A stretch of 64,000 nucleotides of DNA, taken from NCBI RefSeq assembly GCF_003635115.1, contig NZ_RBXJ01000001.1:806001-870000 (forward strand), written 5' to 3'. Source of the stretch: Microbacterium sp. AG1240 (GTDB lineage: Bacteria > Actinomycetota > Actinomycetes > Actinomycetales > Microbacteriaceae). The notes below the pieces were generated by a model. The model was not told the DNA's origin and made no database searches. It saw only the letters and a list, made by a program, of their open reading frames with translations. Each line of letters begins with the position of its first letter. Position 1 is the stretch's first letter. Position numbers and translations under genes: made by a program. This document shows, piece after piece, positions 1-11,319 of the stretch.

Positions 1-823
1 CCACGCCCGAGCGCGTGGCGAAGAGCACGGTCGACGCATCCTTGAAGCTCTTCGTGCCGGGGAGCACCGCGCTCAGCGGCACCCGCACGTCGTCGAGCGC
101 GATGTGCGCCTGATGGATCGCGCGGAGCGACGCCTTGCCCGGAATGACGGTGCCGGTGTAACCGGGGAGGGACTGCTCGACGAGGAAGCATCGCACCGAG
201 CCGTGCTCGGCGGCGTCCGGGTCGTCGACGCGCGCCCACACGAAGCTGACCCCGCCGGAGGCGCCGTTGCCGATCCACTTCTTCGTGCCGCGCAGCACCC
301 ACGCGTCGCCGTCGCGCCGCGCGACCGTCTCGAGCGAGACCGAGTCCGATCCGTGGTCGGGTTCGGTGAGTGCGAAGGCGCCGAGCACGTCTCCGCGGAA
401 GAGGGGCTGCAGCCATCGCTCGCGCTGCTCGGGTGAGCCGTAGAGCGCGAGCGTGCGCAGGGCGAGTCCGCCCTGGACGGCCACGATGGTGCCGAGCGAG
501 CCGTCGCCGCGCGAGACCTCCATGTTCACCAGGCCCGCCGCGAGGGGCGACGACGCGGGGAGGTCGGGGTCGTCGATGCCGTCGGCGAACAGGCCGAGCT
601 CGCCCATGCGGGGTAGGAGGTCGATAGGGAACTCCGCGGCATCCCACGCGCCCTGCATCCGCGTTCCGACCTCGTCGATGAGCGTCTGCGCGTTCTTCCA
701 GGCGTCGAGGTCGGCATCGGACACGTCGGCGAAGACCGCGTAATAGTCGGTGCCGCGTCGGCCGGTGAGGTCGTAGCGCGAGACGGCCTCGCCGGGGAGG
801 TGTGAAGTAGCAGCGTCGCTCAT
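1..823 (-). CDS. acyl-CoA dehydrogenase family protein (partial, C-terminus outside window)
   Basis: About 274 residues are visible, starting at the ATG complementary to 821-823; the gene runs off the left edge. An acyl-CoA dehydrogenase would oxidise an acyl-CoA with FAD and pass electrons to ETF. Seen: an N-terminal helical part (MSDAATSH...), then the middle-domain FAD/substrate motif FALTEPDHGSDS near residues 150-162, followed by GTKKWIGNG. The EPDHGSD and KKWIGN pattern resembles the glutaryl-CoA dehydrogenase branch, but the catalytic Glu lies in the missing C-terminal domain, so the substrate cannot be read. It diverges from the FAD/Rieske oxidoreductase gene with 112 bp between the two starts. 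Confidence 0.85.
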   Translation of the reverse strand, partial: MSDAATSHLPGEAVSRYDLTGRRGTDYYAVFADVSDADLDAWKNAQTLIDEVGTRMQGAWDAAEFPIDLLPRMGELGLFADGIDDPDLPASSPLAAGLVNMEVSRGDGSLGTIVAVQGGLALRTLALYGSPEQRERWLQPLFRGDVLGAFALTEPDHGSDSVSLETVARRDGDAWVLRGTKKWIGNGASGGVSFVWARVDDPDAAEHGSVRCFLVEQSLPGYTGTVIPGKASLRAIHQAHIALDDVRVPLSAVLPGTKSFKDASTVLFATRSGV

Positions 824-935
824 GCGAACCACGCTAGACGCTCGAGCGCCCGATGCGGGCGGGTTGTCCCGACCGCATCGAGGTGTCGTGTCAAGCCGCC
901 TGCGCCCGGTCGCCGGCGGGCGTTGACTGACGCGC

Positions 936-2465
936 ATGACCTCACTGTGGAAGCACGGGCTGGAGCCCGTCACCGGCACGACGATCGAAGCCGGTGCCTC
1001 GCACGAGGTCGTCGTCGTGGGTGCCGGGATCACCGGACTCTCGACCGCGCTGATGCTCGTGAGGTCGGGATTCGACGTCGCCCTCGTCGAGAAGGGCGAC
1101 GTCGCCGAACTCGCCACGGGCTCGAACACCGGCAAGGTCTCGCTCCTTCAGGGAACGACCCTCTCCGAGCTGCGACGTCACCATCCCGCCCGCCTCGTCC
1201 GTGCCTACGTGGACGCCAACCGCAGCGGCGCGGAATGGGTGGCCGACACCGCACGCGAACTCGGCGTCCCGGCGACGCGACGCACGGCCTATACCTACGC
1301 GCAGGATGCCGGTGGCGTGCGCGCGGTCGGCGACGAGCACGCCGCCGCCACCGAGGCCGGTGTCGAGACGCGCATCGTGGGCGTCGACGAGATGGCGCAG
1401 GTGCCGTTCCCGGTCGCTCGGGCCGTCGCGCTCGACGACCAGCTCGCGCTGGACCCGGCCCGTTTCGCCCGCGCGCTCGCCGCGGCCTTCGTCGCCGAGG
1501 GCGGTCGCCTCCATACCCGCACCCCGGTGCGGCGAGTGAGCGTGATGGGCACGCCGACGGTGCACACGGATGCGGGGGACCTCTCGGCGCACCGCGTGGT
1601 GCTGGCGACGGCGACGCCGATCATGGACCGCGGTCTCTACTTCGCCAAGACCAGCGGGCTGCGATCGTCGTGCGTCTCGTTCGCGCTCGAGGGGGATGCC
1701 TTCGACGGCATGTACCTCTCCACCGACGACCCCTCGCGCTCGATACGCGTCGTCCGCGAGGCGGACGGACCCGTCGATGCTCCGCAACTGATCGTCGGCG
1801 GAGCGGGTCACCCCGTCGGCCGCGAGGACTCGGCGCTCGCCCTCATGGACGAACTGGTCGCCTGGGCGCGGCAGCACCTCCCGATCGGTGAGGAGACCCA
1901 CCGGTGGTCGGCGCAGGACTACCGATCGCACAACCTCGTGCCGTTCGTCGGCACGCTTCCGCGCACACTCGGGCGGGTGAGCTTCGCGACGGGGTACGCG
2001 AAATGGGGGCTGACGAACGGCCCGGCGGCGGCGATGCGCCTCGTGTCGGAGCTCCGCGGCGAGAAGCTGCGCGATCGGCCGCGATGGATGACCGTGATCG
2101 GCACGCGGCTGACGGTGCCGGCCGACCTCGCGCAGGGTGCGGTCGAGAACGTGTCGGTCGCTCGCGAGGCCGCTCGGGGCTGGGCGGCGGCCGAGTCGAC
2201 AGCCGTACCCGTGCCGCGCCCGGCCGAGGGCGGCGGGGTCGTCGCGCAGCGCTCCGGCAGGCCCGTCGGGATCTCGACGACCGGCGGCGTCACCCGGGCC
2301 GTCGACGCCGTCTGCCCGCATCTGGGCGGAGTTCTGTCGTGGAACGATCTCGAGTGCACGTGGGACTGCCCGTTGCACGCCTCCCGGTTCGCCGCGGACG
2401 GCACCCGCATCGAGGGTCCGGCGGTCGCCGACCTGCGCCGCCTGGACGGCGGGGCGCACGCCTGA
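936..2465 (+). CDS. FAD-dependent oxidoreductase with C-terminal Rieske [2Fe-2S] domain
   Basis: 509 aa. Residues about 27-380 form a DAO/DadA-type flavoprotein: the Rossmann motif VVGAGITGLSTALML lies near residues 28-42 and the fold closes with a GYAKWGLTNGPAAA segment. The last about 90 residues are a Rieske domain: CPH, then CTWDCPLHASRF, give the C-x-H ... C-x2-H ligand set for a 2Fe-2S cluster. The family (amino-acid-oxidase-like domain fused to Rieske) is widespread in actinobacteria and usually annotated only as oxidoreductase; its substrate is unknown. The ATG at 936 is chosen because the Rossmann motif lies at the expected distance. The gene precedes sucC with 158 bp between, so it is probably a separate transcription unit. 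Confidence 0.85.
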   Translation: MTSLWKHGLEPVTGTTIEAGASHEVVVVGAGITGLSTALMLVRSGFDVALVEKGDVAELATGSNTGKVSLLQGTTLSELRRHHPARLVRAYVDANRSGAEWVADTARELGVPATRRTAYTYAQDAGGVRAVGDEHAAATEAGVETRIVGVDEMAQVPFPVARAVALDDQLALDPARFARALAAAFVAEGGRLHTRTPVRRVSVMGTPTVHTDAGDLSAHRVVLATATPIMDRGLYFAKTSGLRSSCVSFALEGDAFDGMYLSTDDPSRSIRVVREADGPVDAPQLIVGGAGHPVGREDSALALMDELVAWARQHLPIGEETHRWSAQDYRSHNLVPFVGTLPRTLGRVSFATGYAKWGLTNGPAAAMRLVSELRGEKLRDRPRWMTVIGTRLTVPADLAQGAVENVSVAREAARGWAAAESTAVPVPRPAEGGGVVAQRSGRPVGISTTGGVTRAVDAVCPHLGGVLSWNDLECTWDCPLHASRFAADGTRIEGPAVADLRRLDGGAHA

Positions 2466-2564
2466 CGGGGCCCGCGACCAGGACGTCCGTCCGTCGCGCG
2501 CTCGCAGGAGGCCGCGGATTCGGGCCTCCAGGGTCGGGATAGTAGGGTGGGGGACTGGTCGATA

Positions 2565-2582
2565 TATCTCGACATCAAGATG
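2565..2582 (+). promoter_or_regulatory. putative operator upstream of sucC (TCA box 1)
   Basis: TATCTCGACATCAAGATG, an imperfect 18-bp palindrome 42 bp before the sucC start. Seventeen of 18 bases equal the box upstream of icd, and the core matches the box upstream of sdhC. Observed: the shared sequence. Inferred: the site of a dimeric repressor controlling TCA-cycle genes; a MarR-family factor like TamR of Streptomyces, known to control TCA genes, is a candidate. Confidence 0.65.
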
Positions 2583-2623
2583 TTTCCGGCTCCCCCGTCC
2601 CATCGTCCAGCGAAGGATTCTCC

Positions 2624-3787
2624 GTGGATCTGTACGAGTACCAGGCACGCGATCTGTTCGAAAAGTACGAGGTGCCGGTGCTTGCCGGCATCATCGCCGA
2701 TACCCCCGAAGAAGTGAGAGCCGCGGCTGAGAAGCTCGGCGGCGTCGTCGTCGTCAAGGCTCAGGTCAAGACCGGCGGCCGCGGAAAGGCCGGCGGCGTC
2801 AAGGTCGCCAAGACCCCCGACGAGGCGTTCGAGGCGGCACAGGCCATCCTCGGCCTCGACATCAAGGGCCACGTCGTCAAGCGCGTGATGGTGGCCGCGG
2901 GCGCCCGCATCGCCCAGGAGTTCTACTTCTCCGTGCTGCTCGACCGCGCGAACCGCTCGTACCTGAGCCTCGCGAGCGTCGAGGGCGGTATGGAGATCGA
3001 GCAGCTCGCCGTCGAGAAGCCCGAGGCGCTCGCGCGCATCGAGGTCGACCCGATCGAGGGGATCACCCCCGAGAAGGCCCTCGAGATCGCCAAGGCCGGC
3101 GGTTTCGACGACGAGCTGGCTCCCAAGGTCGCCGACGTCTTCGTGAAGCTCTACGCCGTCTACACCGGCGAAGACGCCACGCTGGTCGAGGTGAACCCGC
3201 TGATCCTCTCGGAGGAGGGCGACGTCATCGCCCTCGACGGCAAGGTCTCGCTCGACGAGAACGCCGGTTTCCGCCACCCCGAGCACGAAGAGCTCGAGGA
3301 CAAGGACGCCGCCGACCCGCTCGAGGCCAAGGCCAAGGCCCACGACCTCAACTACGTCAAGCTCGACGGCCAGGTCGGCATCATCGGCAACGGCGCGGGC
3401 CTGGTCATGTCGACCCTCGACGTGGTCGCGTACGCCGGCGAGAAGCACGGCGGCGTCAAGCCCGCCAACTTCCTCGACATCGGCGGCGGGGCCTCGGCCA
3501 CGATCATGGCGGCCGGGCTCGACGTCATCCTCGGCGACGAGCAGGTCAAGAGCGTGTTCGTCAACGTCTTCGGCGGCATCACCTCGTGCGTCGCGGTCGC
3601 CGACGGCATCGTGAAGGCGCTCGAGATCCTCGGCGACACCGCTTCCAAGCCGCTCGTCGTGCGCCTCGACGGCAATCAGGTCGAAGAGGGTCGCGCGATC
3701 CTCGCCGCCGCCAACCACCCGCTCGTGACCCTCGCCGCCGGTATGGACGAGGGTGCCGACAAGGCCGCCGAGCTGGCGAACGCCTGA
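2624..3787 (+). CDS. sucC: succinyl-CoA synthetase (ADP-forming) beta subunit
   Basis: 387 aa, the normal length. With SucD it converts succinyl-CoA, ADP and phosphate to succinate, CoA and ATP in the TCA cycle. The N-terminus [19 protein letters not shown] is diagnostic; an ATP-grasp domain covers residues about 1-230 ([17 protein letters not shown] near 41-57; EVNPLI near 189), followed by the CoA-ligase domain with FLDIGGGAS near 284. The start is GTG at 2624. sucD follows after 46 bp. The 18-bp palindrome shared with icd and sdh lies in the leader. The product acts in the cytoplasm as the alpha/beta complex. Confidence 0.97.
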   Translation: MDLYEYQARDLFEKYEVPVLAGIIADTPEEVRAAAEKLGGVVVVKAQVKTGGRGKAGGVKVAKTPDEAFEAAQAILGLDIKGHVVKRVMVAAGARIAQEFYFSVLLDRANRSYLSLASVEGGMEIEQLAVEKPEALARIEVDPIEGITPEKALEIAKAGGFDDELAPKVADVFVKLYAVYTGEDATLVEVNPLILSEEGDVIALDGKVSLDENAGFRHPEHEELEDKDAADPLEAKAKAHDLNYVKLDGQVGIIGNGAGLVMSTLDVVAYAGEKHGGVKPANFLDIGGGASATIMAAGLDVILGDEQVKSVFVNVFGGITSCVAVADGIVKALEILGDTASKPLVVRLDGNQVEEGRAILAAANHPLVTLAAGMDEGADKAAELANA

Positions 3788-3830
3788 CCCGACGCTTCGA
3801 CAAGCTCAGCGACTGATTCGAAGGACATAA

Positions 3831-4736
<906 letters not shown>

Positions 4737-4748
4737 GCACGCACCCGA

Positions 4749-4804
4749 GGGGGCGGATGCTTCGACACCGGCGCTCACGCGCCGCGGTCGCCGCATCCGC
4801 CCCC
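4749..4804 (+). terminator. hairpin after sucCD
   Basis: A perfect 12-bp stem, GGGGGCGGATGC (4749-4760) with GCATCCGCCCCC (4793-4804), begins 12 bp after the sucD stop. No U-tract follows, as is common at high GC. The left arm carries the over-represented word GGATGCTTCG. Confidence 0.7.
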
Positions 4805-4831
4805 TTGTCGTCGCGGCATAGGGTGGGACGC

Positions 4832-5272
4832 ATGCCGCTTTCCGGGGAGTATCTGCCCAGCACGTCCGAGTGGGCCCGCAACCAGGCCGAGACCTTCGAG
4901 GCCACCGGGGGTGCGGAGGCCGCCGAGCTGCGCGGCGTGCCGATCATCGTGCTGACGACCGTGGGTGCGAAGTCGGGGGCGCTCCGCAAGACCGCTCTCA
5001 TGCGCGTCGAGCACGACGGCCGCTACGCCGTCGTCGCCTCTCAGGGCGGCGCACCGAAGGCGCCCGCCTGGTATTGGAACCTCGTCAAGAACGCGCACGT
5101 CGAGCTTCAGGACGGCGCCGTGACACGCGACTACATCGCTCACGAGGCCGAGGGCGACGAGTACGTGGATTGGTGGACGCGGGCCACCGCGGTCTGGCCC
5201 GATTACGACGCCTACCAGGCGAAGACCGACCGCCGGATCGCGGTGTTCGTGCTCGAGCCCGTCGACGGGTGA
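4832..5272 (+). CDS. nitroreductase/deazaflavin-dependent oxidoreductase family protein
   Basis: 146 aa. Matches the F420/flavin-binding split-barrel (DDN-like, DUF385) family by the segments [17 protein letters not shown] near residues 43-60 and [21 protein letters not shown] near 72-92. Family members reduce substrates with F420H2 or flavin; whether this organism makes F420 cannot be judged here. The ATG at 4832 is used because an in-frame start further upstream at 4757 would place the gene inside the sucCD terminator. Confidence 0.85.
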   Translation: MPLSGEYLPSTSEWARNQAETFEATGGAEAAELRGVPIIVLTTVGAKSGALRKTALMRVEHDGRYAVVASQGGAPKAPAWYWNLVKNAHVELQDGAVTRDYIAHEAEGDEYVDWWTRATAVWPDYDAYQAKTDRRIAVFVLEPVDG

Positions 5273-5384
5273 TCGAGCGCCGGCGCGGGTGACGCGCAGA
5301 CGGGCGTCGCTGCACCGATCGGTCACCGGCCGACCCTAGAATCTCCCTGCTCCACGGGTGGAGCGGCGGATCGGGGGAGTCGGC

Positions 5385-5921
5385 ATGACCGCACAGCAGG
5401 CCCGACGTGCGCGATCGGTGGCGATCGGCATCGGCGCGGTCCTTCTCGTCGTCGTCGCCGTTCTGCTGCTCGGGGCGTACCTGGCACCCCGCGTGCTTCC
5501 CAACCTCTTCACCGAGGTCTTCGACGAGGCGCACCCGCAGACGATCGTCGACGCGCACACCAGTGCGACGGTCGTCGTCCCCGCCGGCTGGGCGTCGCAG
5601 CGGGCGGGGGGCAGCGAGAGTGAACTCGTCCTCCGTTCGCCCGACGGCGGGCTGGCCGTGACCTTCACCATCTCGGTCGACGCCGCGCGACCGACGGTCG
5701 ACCCCGGTGACGCGACGGGCCCAGGCGGGACGGTCGTGGAGCGGCTCGCCTCGGGCCTGGACGCCGCGCACGCGCAGACCGACGACGCGCTCGTCGTCGC
5801 GGTCGGGCGAGGGACGGCGGGGCCGAGCGTGCGGATGGTGGCGACCGGAGCGAGGGAGGATCTCGCCCCCTACCGGCCCGTCATCGCCGATCTGATCGAG
5901 AGCGTGCGGGTGGGATCATGA
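5385..5921 (+). CDS. hypothetical single-pass membrane protein
   Basis: 178 aa; family not recognised. After a basic N-terminus (MTAQQARRARS) comes one strong transmembrane segment, about residues 12-36 (AIGIGAVLLVVVAVLLLGAYLA within it), then an extracytoplasmic domain rich in Val, Thr and Asp. The ATG at 5385 has a purine-rich GGGGGAG 6 bp upstream; an in-frame GTG at 5358 lacks one. The stop overlaps the next gene by 4 bp (ATGA), so it is translationally coupled to the polysaccharide deacetylase and may share a cell-envelope role (inference from context). Confidence 0.7.
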   Translation: MTAQQARRARSVAIGIGAVLLVVVAVLLLGAYLAPRVLPNLFTEVFDEAHPQTIVDAHTSATVVVPAGWASQRAGGSESELVLRSPDGGLAVTFTISVDAARPTVDPGDATGPGGTVVERLASGLDAAHAQTDDALVVAVGRGTAGPSVRMVATGAREDLAPYRPVIADLIESVRVGS

Positions 5922-7474
5922 GGCGGCGCCGTTTCGTCGCCGTCGTCGCGGTGACCGCACTGCTCCTGAGCGGCTGCGCCGTCGCGAGCGACCCGCAGTG
6001 GACACCACCCGGCTGGGAGGAGCACGACATCCGCATCACGACACCGCCCGAGCCGATCGACCCGGCGAGCGTCGGCGCGCTCAGCGGCGAACGCCTGCGC
6101 AACGACACCGTCGGCGTCCATGCCCGGTTCTCGCTGCTCCCCGGCTCCGGGGCGTTCGACGAACGGGTGGTGGGCCTGGTCCGCGATGCCGCCCTGGGCC
6201 GTGCCGCGGCGATCGGCGAGACCTATGCGCCCGAGGTGTTCCCCCTCGGCGCCGGACTCGGCGACCGCGGATGCGTGCGCGGGGGCACGCTGAGAAGCGC
6301 TGCCGACGTGCTGGCCGATCCCGCACTGGGGCCGGTGGGCGGAACGGGCATCGCCGTCGTCTGCGACATCGTCGCCGCGACCGGACCCGTCCTCGGCGAG
6401 CGTGTGAGGGTCGTCGACGGCGGCCCGGGCGGCGTGGCGTCCGACGTGACGACCATCGTCTACGCCGACGTCGCCAGCGGTACGGTGGGCTCCGCCGCCG
6501 ACCTCTGGAATCCCGAAGCATCCGGGCGTCTTCACGGCGAGATCGTGGAGTTGTTGCGGCGCGAGGCGGGTGCGCTCAGCCTCGCGACGGCCGCGCCCGC
6601 CGACGAGGCGGGTCTGGCGGGGTTCGCCCCCGCTCTCGGGACGACCGTCCCCGGCGCGGGCGGCTCGCTCGTCTTCACGCTCGCGCCCGGTTTCACCGCT
6701 CCCGAGCTGGCGGCGCTCGACGTGCCGCCGACCGAGTCGGCTCTCGTGATCGAGGTGCCCGCGGCGACCGCCGCGACTCTGGTCACCCCGCTGGGCGCCG
6801 CGCTCGTCGCGGCCGGGCAGTCGGGCGCCGCTTTCGAGAGCCCCGTCGCGCTGCCCGCCGGGAGCGCCCCGATCGACTGCGACCTCTTCCCGTGCGTGGC
6901 GCTCACCTACGACGATGGACCCAGTGACTTCACTCCCGGCATCCTCGACGAGCTCGCCTCACGCCGGGCGGCCGCGACGTTCTTCACGATGGGCGACAAG
7001 TCGTCGCGCTACGGCGACGTTCTGCGCCGCATGGTGGCGGAGGGGCACCTCGCCGAGAACCACACCTGGAACCACCCGCACCTCCCCGACATCCCTCTCG
7101 ACGCGGCACTACGACAGATCCGCGATGCCACCGGGGCGATCGAGAAGCAGACGGGGGAGCGGGTCACCATGTTCCGTCCGCCGTACGGCGAGTACACCGC
7201 CGAGATCGTCTCGGGGTCGGGCCTTCCTGCGATCCTCTGGGACGTCGACACGTTCGACTGGCAGGGGATCGCCGACGACGTGCTGATCGGCCGTGCCGTC
7301 GAGCAGCCCCGACCCGGATCGATCGTGCTGCAGCACGACATCCAGCCGAACACCGCCCGCACCGCCGGCGCGGTCTACGACGGGCTGCGCGACCGGGGCT
7401 TCAGCCTCGTCACCGTCGCGCAGCTGTTCGGCGGCCAGGCACCCGCGTCGGGCGCCTGGCGCAGCGGCCGCTGA
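5918..7474 (+). CDS. lipoprotein polysaccharide deacetylase (NodB homology domain)
   Basis: 518 aa. The signal peptide ends in lipobox LLSGC with the lipidated Cys near residue 20, so the protein should be anchored on the outer face of the membrane. Residues about 20-320 are a domain I cannot name. Residues about 325-500 form a NodB deacetylase: TYDDGPSD (catalytic base and metal Asp), ENHTWNHPH (metal His), RPPYGEY, WDVDTFDW and IVLQHDI. CE4 enzymes remove N-acetyl groups from peptidoglycan or other cell-wall glycans; the substrate is inferred. Translationally coupled to the small membrane protein upstream. Confidence 0.9.
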   Translation: MRRRRFVAVVAVTALLLSGCAVASDPQWTPPGWEEHDIRITTPPEPIDPASVGALSGERLRNDTVGVHARFSLLPGSGAFDERVVGLVRDAALGRAAAIGETYAPEVFPLGAGLGDRGCVRGGTLRSAADVLADPALGPVGGTGIAVVCDIVAATGPVLGERVRVVDGGPGGVASDVTTIVYADVASGTVGSAADLWNPEASGRLHGEIVELLRREAGALSLATAAPADEAGLAGFAPALGTTVPGAGGSLVFTLAPGFTAPELAALDVPPTESALVIEVPAATAATLVTPLGAALVAAGQSGAAFESPVALPAGSAPIDCDLFPCVALTYDDGPSDFTPGILDELASRRAAATFFTMGDKSSRYGDVLRRMVAEGHLAENHTWNHPHLPDIPLDAALRQIRDATGAIEKQTGERVTMFRPPYGEYTAEIVSGSGLPAILWDVDTFDWQGIADDVLIGRAVEQPRPGSIVLQHDIQPNTARTAGAVYDGLRDRGFSLVTVAQLFGGQAPASGAWRSGR

Positions 7475-7530
7475 GCCTGCGCGTGTCCCGTCGCGGGACG
7501 CGCCGCACCCGCGGGTAGGGTCGTTCGCGC

Positions 7531-9048
7531 ATGCATCGCCTCCTCGTCGTTCTCCTCGCCGCCCTCGACGCCGTCATCGCGGCAGCGGGCGGCGTCGCCG
7601 TCGTGCTCGCACCCCTGACCCTGCTGTGGGTCGTCGGCTTCGGATCCGGTGCCGACTGGTCGACGCTCTGGCCCGCGAGCGGGGCGATCTGGCAGCTCGG
7701 GCACCTCGTGCCGCTCGAGCTCACGCTGCCGCCCGAGTATCTGAACGTCGCCGGTATCGACCCGACGGCGGCGTCGTTCACCCTCTCGCTCGCGCCGCTC
7801 GCCCTCGCCGTCTTCACGGCGCTGTTCGCTGCCCGATCCGGTCGCCGCGCGGCTCAGGCGGGCGCCCCCGCGACCGGTGCGGTGACGGGCCTGGCGGTCT
7901 TCACGGCCATCGCCGCGGTCATCGCCCTGACGACGGCCAACGACCTCGCCACCGTCGAACTCTGGCAGGCCGTGCTCTTCCCCGCTCTCGTCTTCGGGCT
8001 CCCCGCCATGCTCGGCGCATTCGTCGAATCGTGGCGACTCGACGAGCACGGATCGATCGCGCGGCTGCGGTCTCGGATCGAGCACGGCACCTGGGGAGCG
8101 CTGCCGGGTCTCCTCGCGCGGGGCAGCGCCATCGCCGTGACCGGTCTGATCGGCGTCGCGGCGACCGTCGCGGGCATCGCCGTACTGCTGCGCGGCGGAG
8201 AGATCGTGGCGCTGTTCGAGGCCGCACACGTCGACGCCGCCGGCGTGATCGTGCTCGCCCTCGCGCAGCTCGCGTACCTTCCGACGCTGATCGTCTGGGC
8301 GCTCTCGTTCGTCGCGGGCCCGGGCTTCGCTCTCGGTGAGGGCACGGCCGTCTCGCCCGCGGGCACGCAGCTGGGAGTGCTGCCCGGCATCCCGGTTCTC
8401 GGGGTCGTGCCCGAGTCATCGACGACGTGGCTGCTGCTCCTGGCGCTCCTCCCGGTCGCCGTCGGCGTGCTGACCGGATGGATGCTGCGCTCCCGCCTCG
8501 CCGCAAGGCCCCACGCCGCGCGCGACCACGACGGCGGTCTGCTGTTCCGCCTCGTGCTCGCCGTGTCGGTGGCGGTCGTGACGGGGGCCGTCGCCGCGCT
8601 TCTGGCCGTCTTCGGGTCGGGCTCGATCGGTCCCGGGCGGCTCGCCCGGATCGGTCCCGACGCCGGTGCTCTCGCGTTCACCGTCGGAGTCGAGGTGCTC
8701 GTCGGTGCAGCGATCCTTCTGCTCCTGCCGCGACGCGCGAGCGACGACGAGCGCCGCGAGGTCGCCGCATCCGTCGTCCCCGCGCGCCCGGCACCGCCCG
8801 ACACCGGTCTCGACACCTGGCGGCGTCTGGCCGCCGAGCGTCCGTTCTCCCACCCCGAGCGCCCCATCCCGACGACCGACACGTGGCTGGCCCCGCCGAC
8901 CGAATCGGGGGAGCCGGCGGCGGCGGGCGACGGCGAGCGCGCCCACCCGGTGCCGGTCGACGCGGACGCGACCGAGCCGATCCCCGGATTCGAGCGCGGG
9001 GGCGCCTCGGATGGCGACGAGCGTCCGCGGCGCCCGTCGGTAGACTGA
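7531..9048 (+). CDS. DUF6350-type multi-pass membrane protein
   Basis: 505 aa with about ten hydrophobic segments between residues 5 and 400 and a hydrophilic, Pro/Glu/Asp-rich tail (residues about 410-505). Features and position just before purN match the actinobacterial DUF6350 family, whose function is unknown. No catalytic motif is visible. The stop lies 4 bp before purN, which suggests cotranscription with purN-purH. The family name comes from memory of this gene order. Confidence 0.75.
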   Translation: MHRLLVVLLAALDAVIAAAGGVAVVLAPLTLLWVVGFGSGADWSTLWPASGAIWQLGHLVPLELTLPPEYLNVAGIDPTAASFTLSLAPLALAVFTALFAARSGRRAAQAGAPATGAVTGLAVFTAIAAVIALTTANDLATVELWQAVLFPALVFGLPAMLGAFVESWRLDEHGSIARLRSRIEHGTWGALPGLLARGSAIAVTGLIGVAATVAGIAVLLRGGEIVALFEAAHVDAAGVIVLALAQLAYLPTLIVWALSFVAGPGFALGEGTAVSPAGTQLGVLPGIPVLGVVPESSTTWLLLLALLPVAVGVLTGWMLRSRLAARPHAARDHDGGLLFRLVLAVSVAVVTGAVAALLAVFGSGSIGPGRLARIGPDAGALAFTVGVEVLVGAAILLLLPRRASDDERREVAASVVPARPAPPDTGLDTWRRLAAERPFSHPERPIPTTDTWLAPPTESGEPAAAGDGERAHPVPVDADATEPIPGFERGGASDGDERPRRPSVD

Positions 9049-9052
9049 CCGG

Positions 9053-9691
9053 GTGTTCACCGTCGCGGTCCTCATCTCGGGCACCGGATCGAACCTCCGG
9101 GCCCTCCTCGAGGCCGCCGCCTCCGCCGATTTCCCGGCGAGGGTCATCGTCGTCGGCGCCGACCGCGAGGCCGAGGGGTTCGCGCACGCGGAGGCCTTCG
9201 GCATCCCCACGTTCCTCGTGCCGTACGAGCAGTTCGACTCGCGCGCCGAGTGGGGGAGCGAGCTCATCGAACAGCTCGCCGTCTGGAACGCCGACCTCGT
9301 CGTGCTGAGCGGACTGATGCGCGTGCTCCCGCCGGCCGTGGTCGAGGCCTGGTCGCCGCGGCTCATCAACACCCACCCCGCCTACCTGCCCGAGTTCCCC
9401 GGAGCGCACGGAGTGCGCGACGCCCTCGCCGCCGGTGCCACCGAGACCGGGGCGACCGTGCACGTCGTGGACGGCGGTGTCGACACCGGGCCGGTCCTCG
9501 CCCAGGAGCGCGTCGCCGTGCTGGCCGGAGACGACGAGCACCGCCTGCACGACCGCATCAAGCCCGTGGAGCGACGGCTCCTCATCGACGTGGTGCGCCG
9601 CATCGCGACCGGTGATCTCGACCTGTCCTCGACCGTCCCGTCGCCGTCCGCCGCGCGGCACAACGAAGCATCCGCCCTCGACACACCCTAG
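9053..9691 (+). CDS. purN: phosphoribosylglycinamide formyltransferase
   Basis: 212 aa. Transfers a formyl group from 10-formyl-THF to GAR in purine synthesis. Seen: the nucleotide loop [15 protein letters not shown] near residues 8-22, the catalytic block [16 protein letters not shown] near 103-118 (Asn and His of the active site) and [16 protein letters not shown] near 139-154 with the catalytic Asp. The start is GTG at 9053. It precedes purH by 8 bp and supplies the same pathway. Confidence 0.95.
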   Translation: MFTVAVLISGTGSNLRALLEAAASADFPARVIVVGADREAEGFAHAEAFGIPTFLVPYEQFDSRAEWGSELIEQLAVWNADLVVLSGLMRVLPPAVVEAWSPRLINTHPAYLPEFPGAHGVRDALAAGATETGATVHVVDGGVDTGPVLAQERVAVLAGDDEHRLHDRIKPVERRLLIDVVRRIATGDLDLSSTVPSPSAARHNEASALDTP

Positions 9692-9699
9692 GAGTCCCC

Positions 9700-11307
9700 A
9701 TGGCCGGACCTCGGCACGACCCCTCCCTCTACCGCGACCGCGACGTCGTGGCGGTCCGCCGCGCGCTCGTCTCGGTGAGCGACAAGACCGACCTGCTGCG
9801 CCTCGCCGAGGCACTCGCCGCCGCCGGCGTCGAGATCGTCTCGACGGGTTCGACCGCGGCGACCATCCGCGAGGCCGGTCACGCCGTCACCGACGTGTCG
9901 GCGGTGACCGGCTTCCCCGAGTCGCTCGACGGCCGTGTGAAGACCCTGCACCCGGGCGTGCACGCCGGGCTGCTCGCCGATCTCCGCCTGGAGGGCCACG
10001 AGCGCCAGCTCGACGAGCTCGGCATCGCGCCGTTCGAACTCGTCGTGGTGAACCTCTACCCGTTCGTCGAGACGGTCGCCTCGGGCGCCGAGGGCGATGA
10101 CGTCGTCGAGCAGATCGACATCGGCGGCCCCGCGATGGTGCGCGCCGCCGCGAAGAACCACGCGAACGTGGCGATCGTCGTCGCGCCCGAGTCGTACCCC
10201 ACGATCATCGACGCGCTCGGTGCCGGCGGCACGACCCTCGCACAGCGCCGCGAGCTGGCCGCGCGTGCCTTCGCACACACGGCCGCGTACGATACGGCGG
10301 TCTCGACGTGGTTCGCCGACGACACGCTCTCGTCGGCCGACGAGCTGCCGGCGCACCTGACGATCGCGGCCGAGCGTCTCGAGACCCTCCGCTATGGCGA
10401 GAACTCGCACCAGCGCGCGGCGATCTACTCCCGCGCAGGCGGCCACGGCATCGCCCAGGCCCGCCAGCTGCAGGGCAAGGGCATGTCGTACAACAACTAC
10501 GTCGACGCGGACGCCGCCCTTCGCGCCGCGTTCGACATGGTCAAGCCCGCCGTCGCGATCATCAAGCACGCGAACCCCTGCGGCATCGCGGTGGCCGCAC
10601 CCAACGCGCTCGACGAGATCGCCAGCGCCCACCTGCGCGCCCACGAGTGCGACCCCGTGTCGGCGTTCGGTGGCGTCATCGCCGCGAACCGCACGGTGAC
10701 GCTGAAGATGGCCGAGAACCTGCGCGACATCTTCACCGAGGTCATCATCGCGCCCGACTTCGAGCCCGAGGCGCTCGAGGTCTTCAAGCTCAAGCAGAAC
10801 CTGCGCGTGCTGTGCCTGCCGGCCGACTGGGAGCAGGAGCGTCTCGACGTGCGCCTCGTCTCGGGCGGGCTCCTGCTGCAGGACGCCGACCGCTTCCCCG
10901 ATGACATCGAGTCGGTCGCGAAGGACTGGCAGCTCGTCTCGGGCGAGCAGCCCGGCGAGGCCGAGATGCAGAACCTGATCTTCGCGTGGAAGTCGTGCCG
11001 CGCCGTGAAGTCCAACGCGATCGTGCTGGCCAAGGGCTCCGCCACGGTCGGGATCGGGATGGGTCAGGTCAACCGCGTCGACTCGTGCCGTCTGGCCGTC
11101 GAGCGCGCCGGTGACCGCGCCGCGGGCTCGGTCGCAGCATCCGACGCCTTCTTCCCCTTCGCCGACGGCCCCCAGGTGCTGCTCGACGCCGGGGTGTCGG
11201 CGATCGTGCAGCCGGGCGGTTCGGTGCGCGACGAAGAGGTCATCGACGCGGCGCGTGCCGCCGGCGTGACGATGTTCTTCACGGGCGAGCGCCACTTCTT
11301 CCACTGA
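9700..11307 (+). CDS. purH: bifunctional AICAR formyltransferase / IMP cyclohydrolase
   Basis: 535 aa, a full-length PurH. The N-terminal MGS-like IMP cyclohydrolase domain ([19 protein letters not shown] near residue 21, [13 protein letters not shown] near 47, [17 protein letters not shown] near 76) is followed by the AICAR formyltransferase domain ([30 protein letters not shown] and [10 protein letters not shown]). Catalyses the last two steps to IMP. A large imperfect palindrome at 11320-11400 separates it from the convergent flavoprotein gene. Confidence 0.97.
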   Translation: MAGPRHDPSLYRDRDVVAVRRALVSVSDKTDLLRLAEALAAAGVEIVSTGSTAATIREAGHAVTDVSAVTGFPESLDGRVKTLHPGVHAGLLADLRLEGHERQLDELGIAPFELVVVNLYPFVETVASGAEGDDVVEQIDIGGPAMVRAAAKNHANVAIVVAPESYPTIIDALGAGGTTLAQRRELAARAFAHTAAYDTAVSTWFADDTLSSADELPAHLTIAAERLETLRYGENSHQRAAIYSRAGGHGIAQARQLQGKGMSYNNYVDADAALRAAFDMVKPAVAIIKHANPCGIAVAAPNALDEIASAHLRAHECDPVSAFGGVIAANRTVTLKMAENLRDIFTEVIIAPDFEPEALEVFKLKQNLRVLCLPADWEQERLDVRLVSGGLLLQDADRFPDDIESVAKDWQLVSGEQPGEAEMQNLIFAWKSCRAVKSNAIVLAKGSATVGIGMGQVNRVDSCRLAVERAGDRAAGSVAASDAFFPFADGPQVLLDAGVSAIVQPGGSVRDEEVIDAARAAGVTMFFTGERHFFH

Positions 11308-11319
11308 CGCGCCCCCGCC

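Noticed and set aside
942..2648. A 568-codon open frame on the minus strand opposite the FAD/Rieske gene
   Set aside because: Shadow of a GC-rich gene; composition is Arg/Gly/His-rich with no family motif, while the plus strand has complete FAD and Rieske motifs.
1919..3718. A 599-codon open frame opposite sucC
   Set aside because: Antisense to an unmistakable sucC; it has an Asp/Val/Leu-rich shadow composition.
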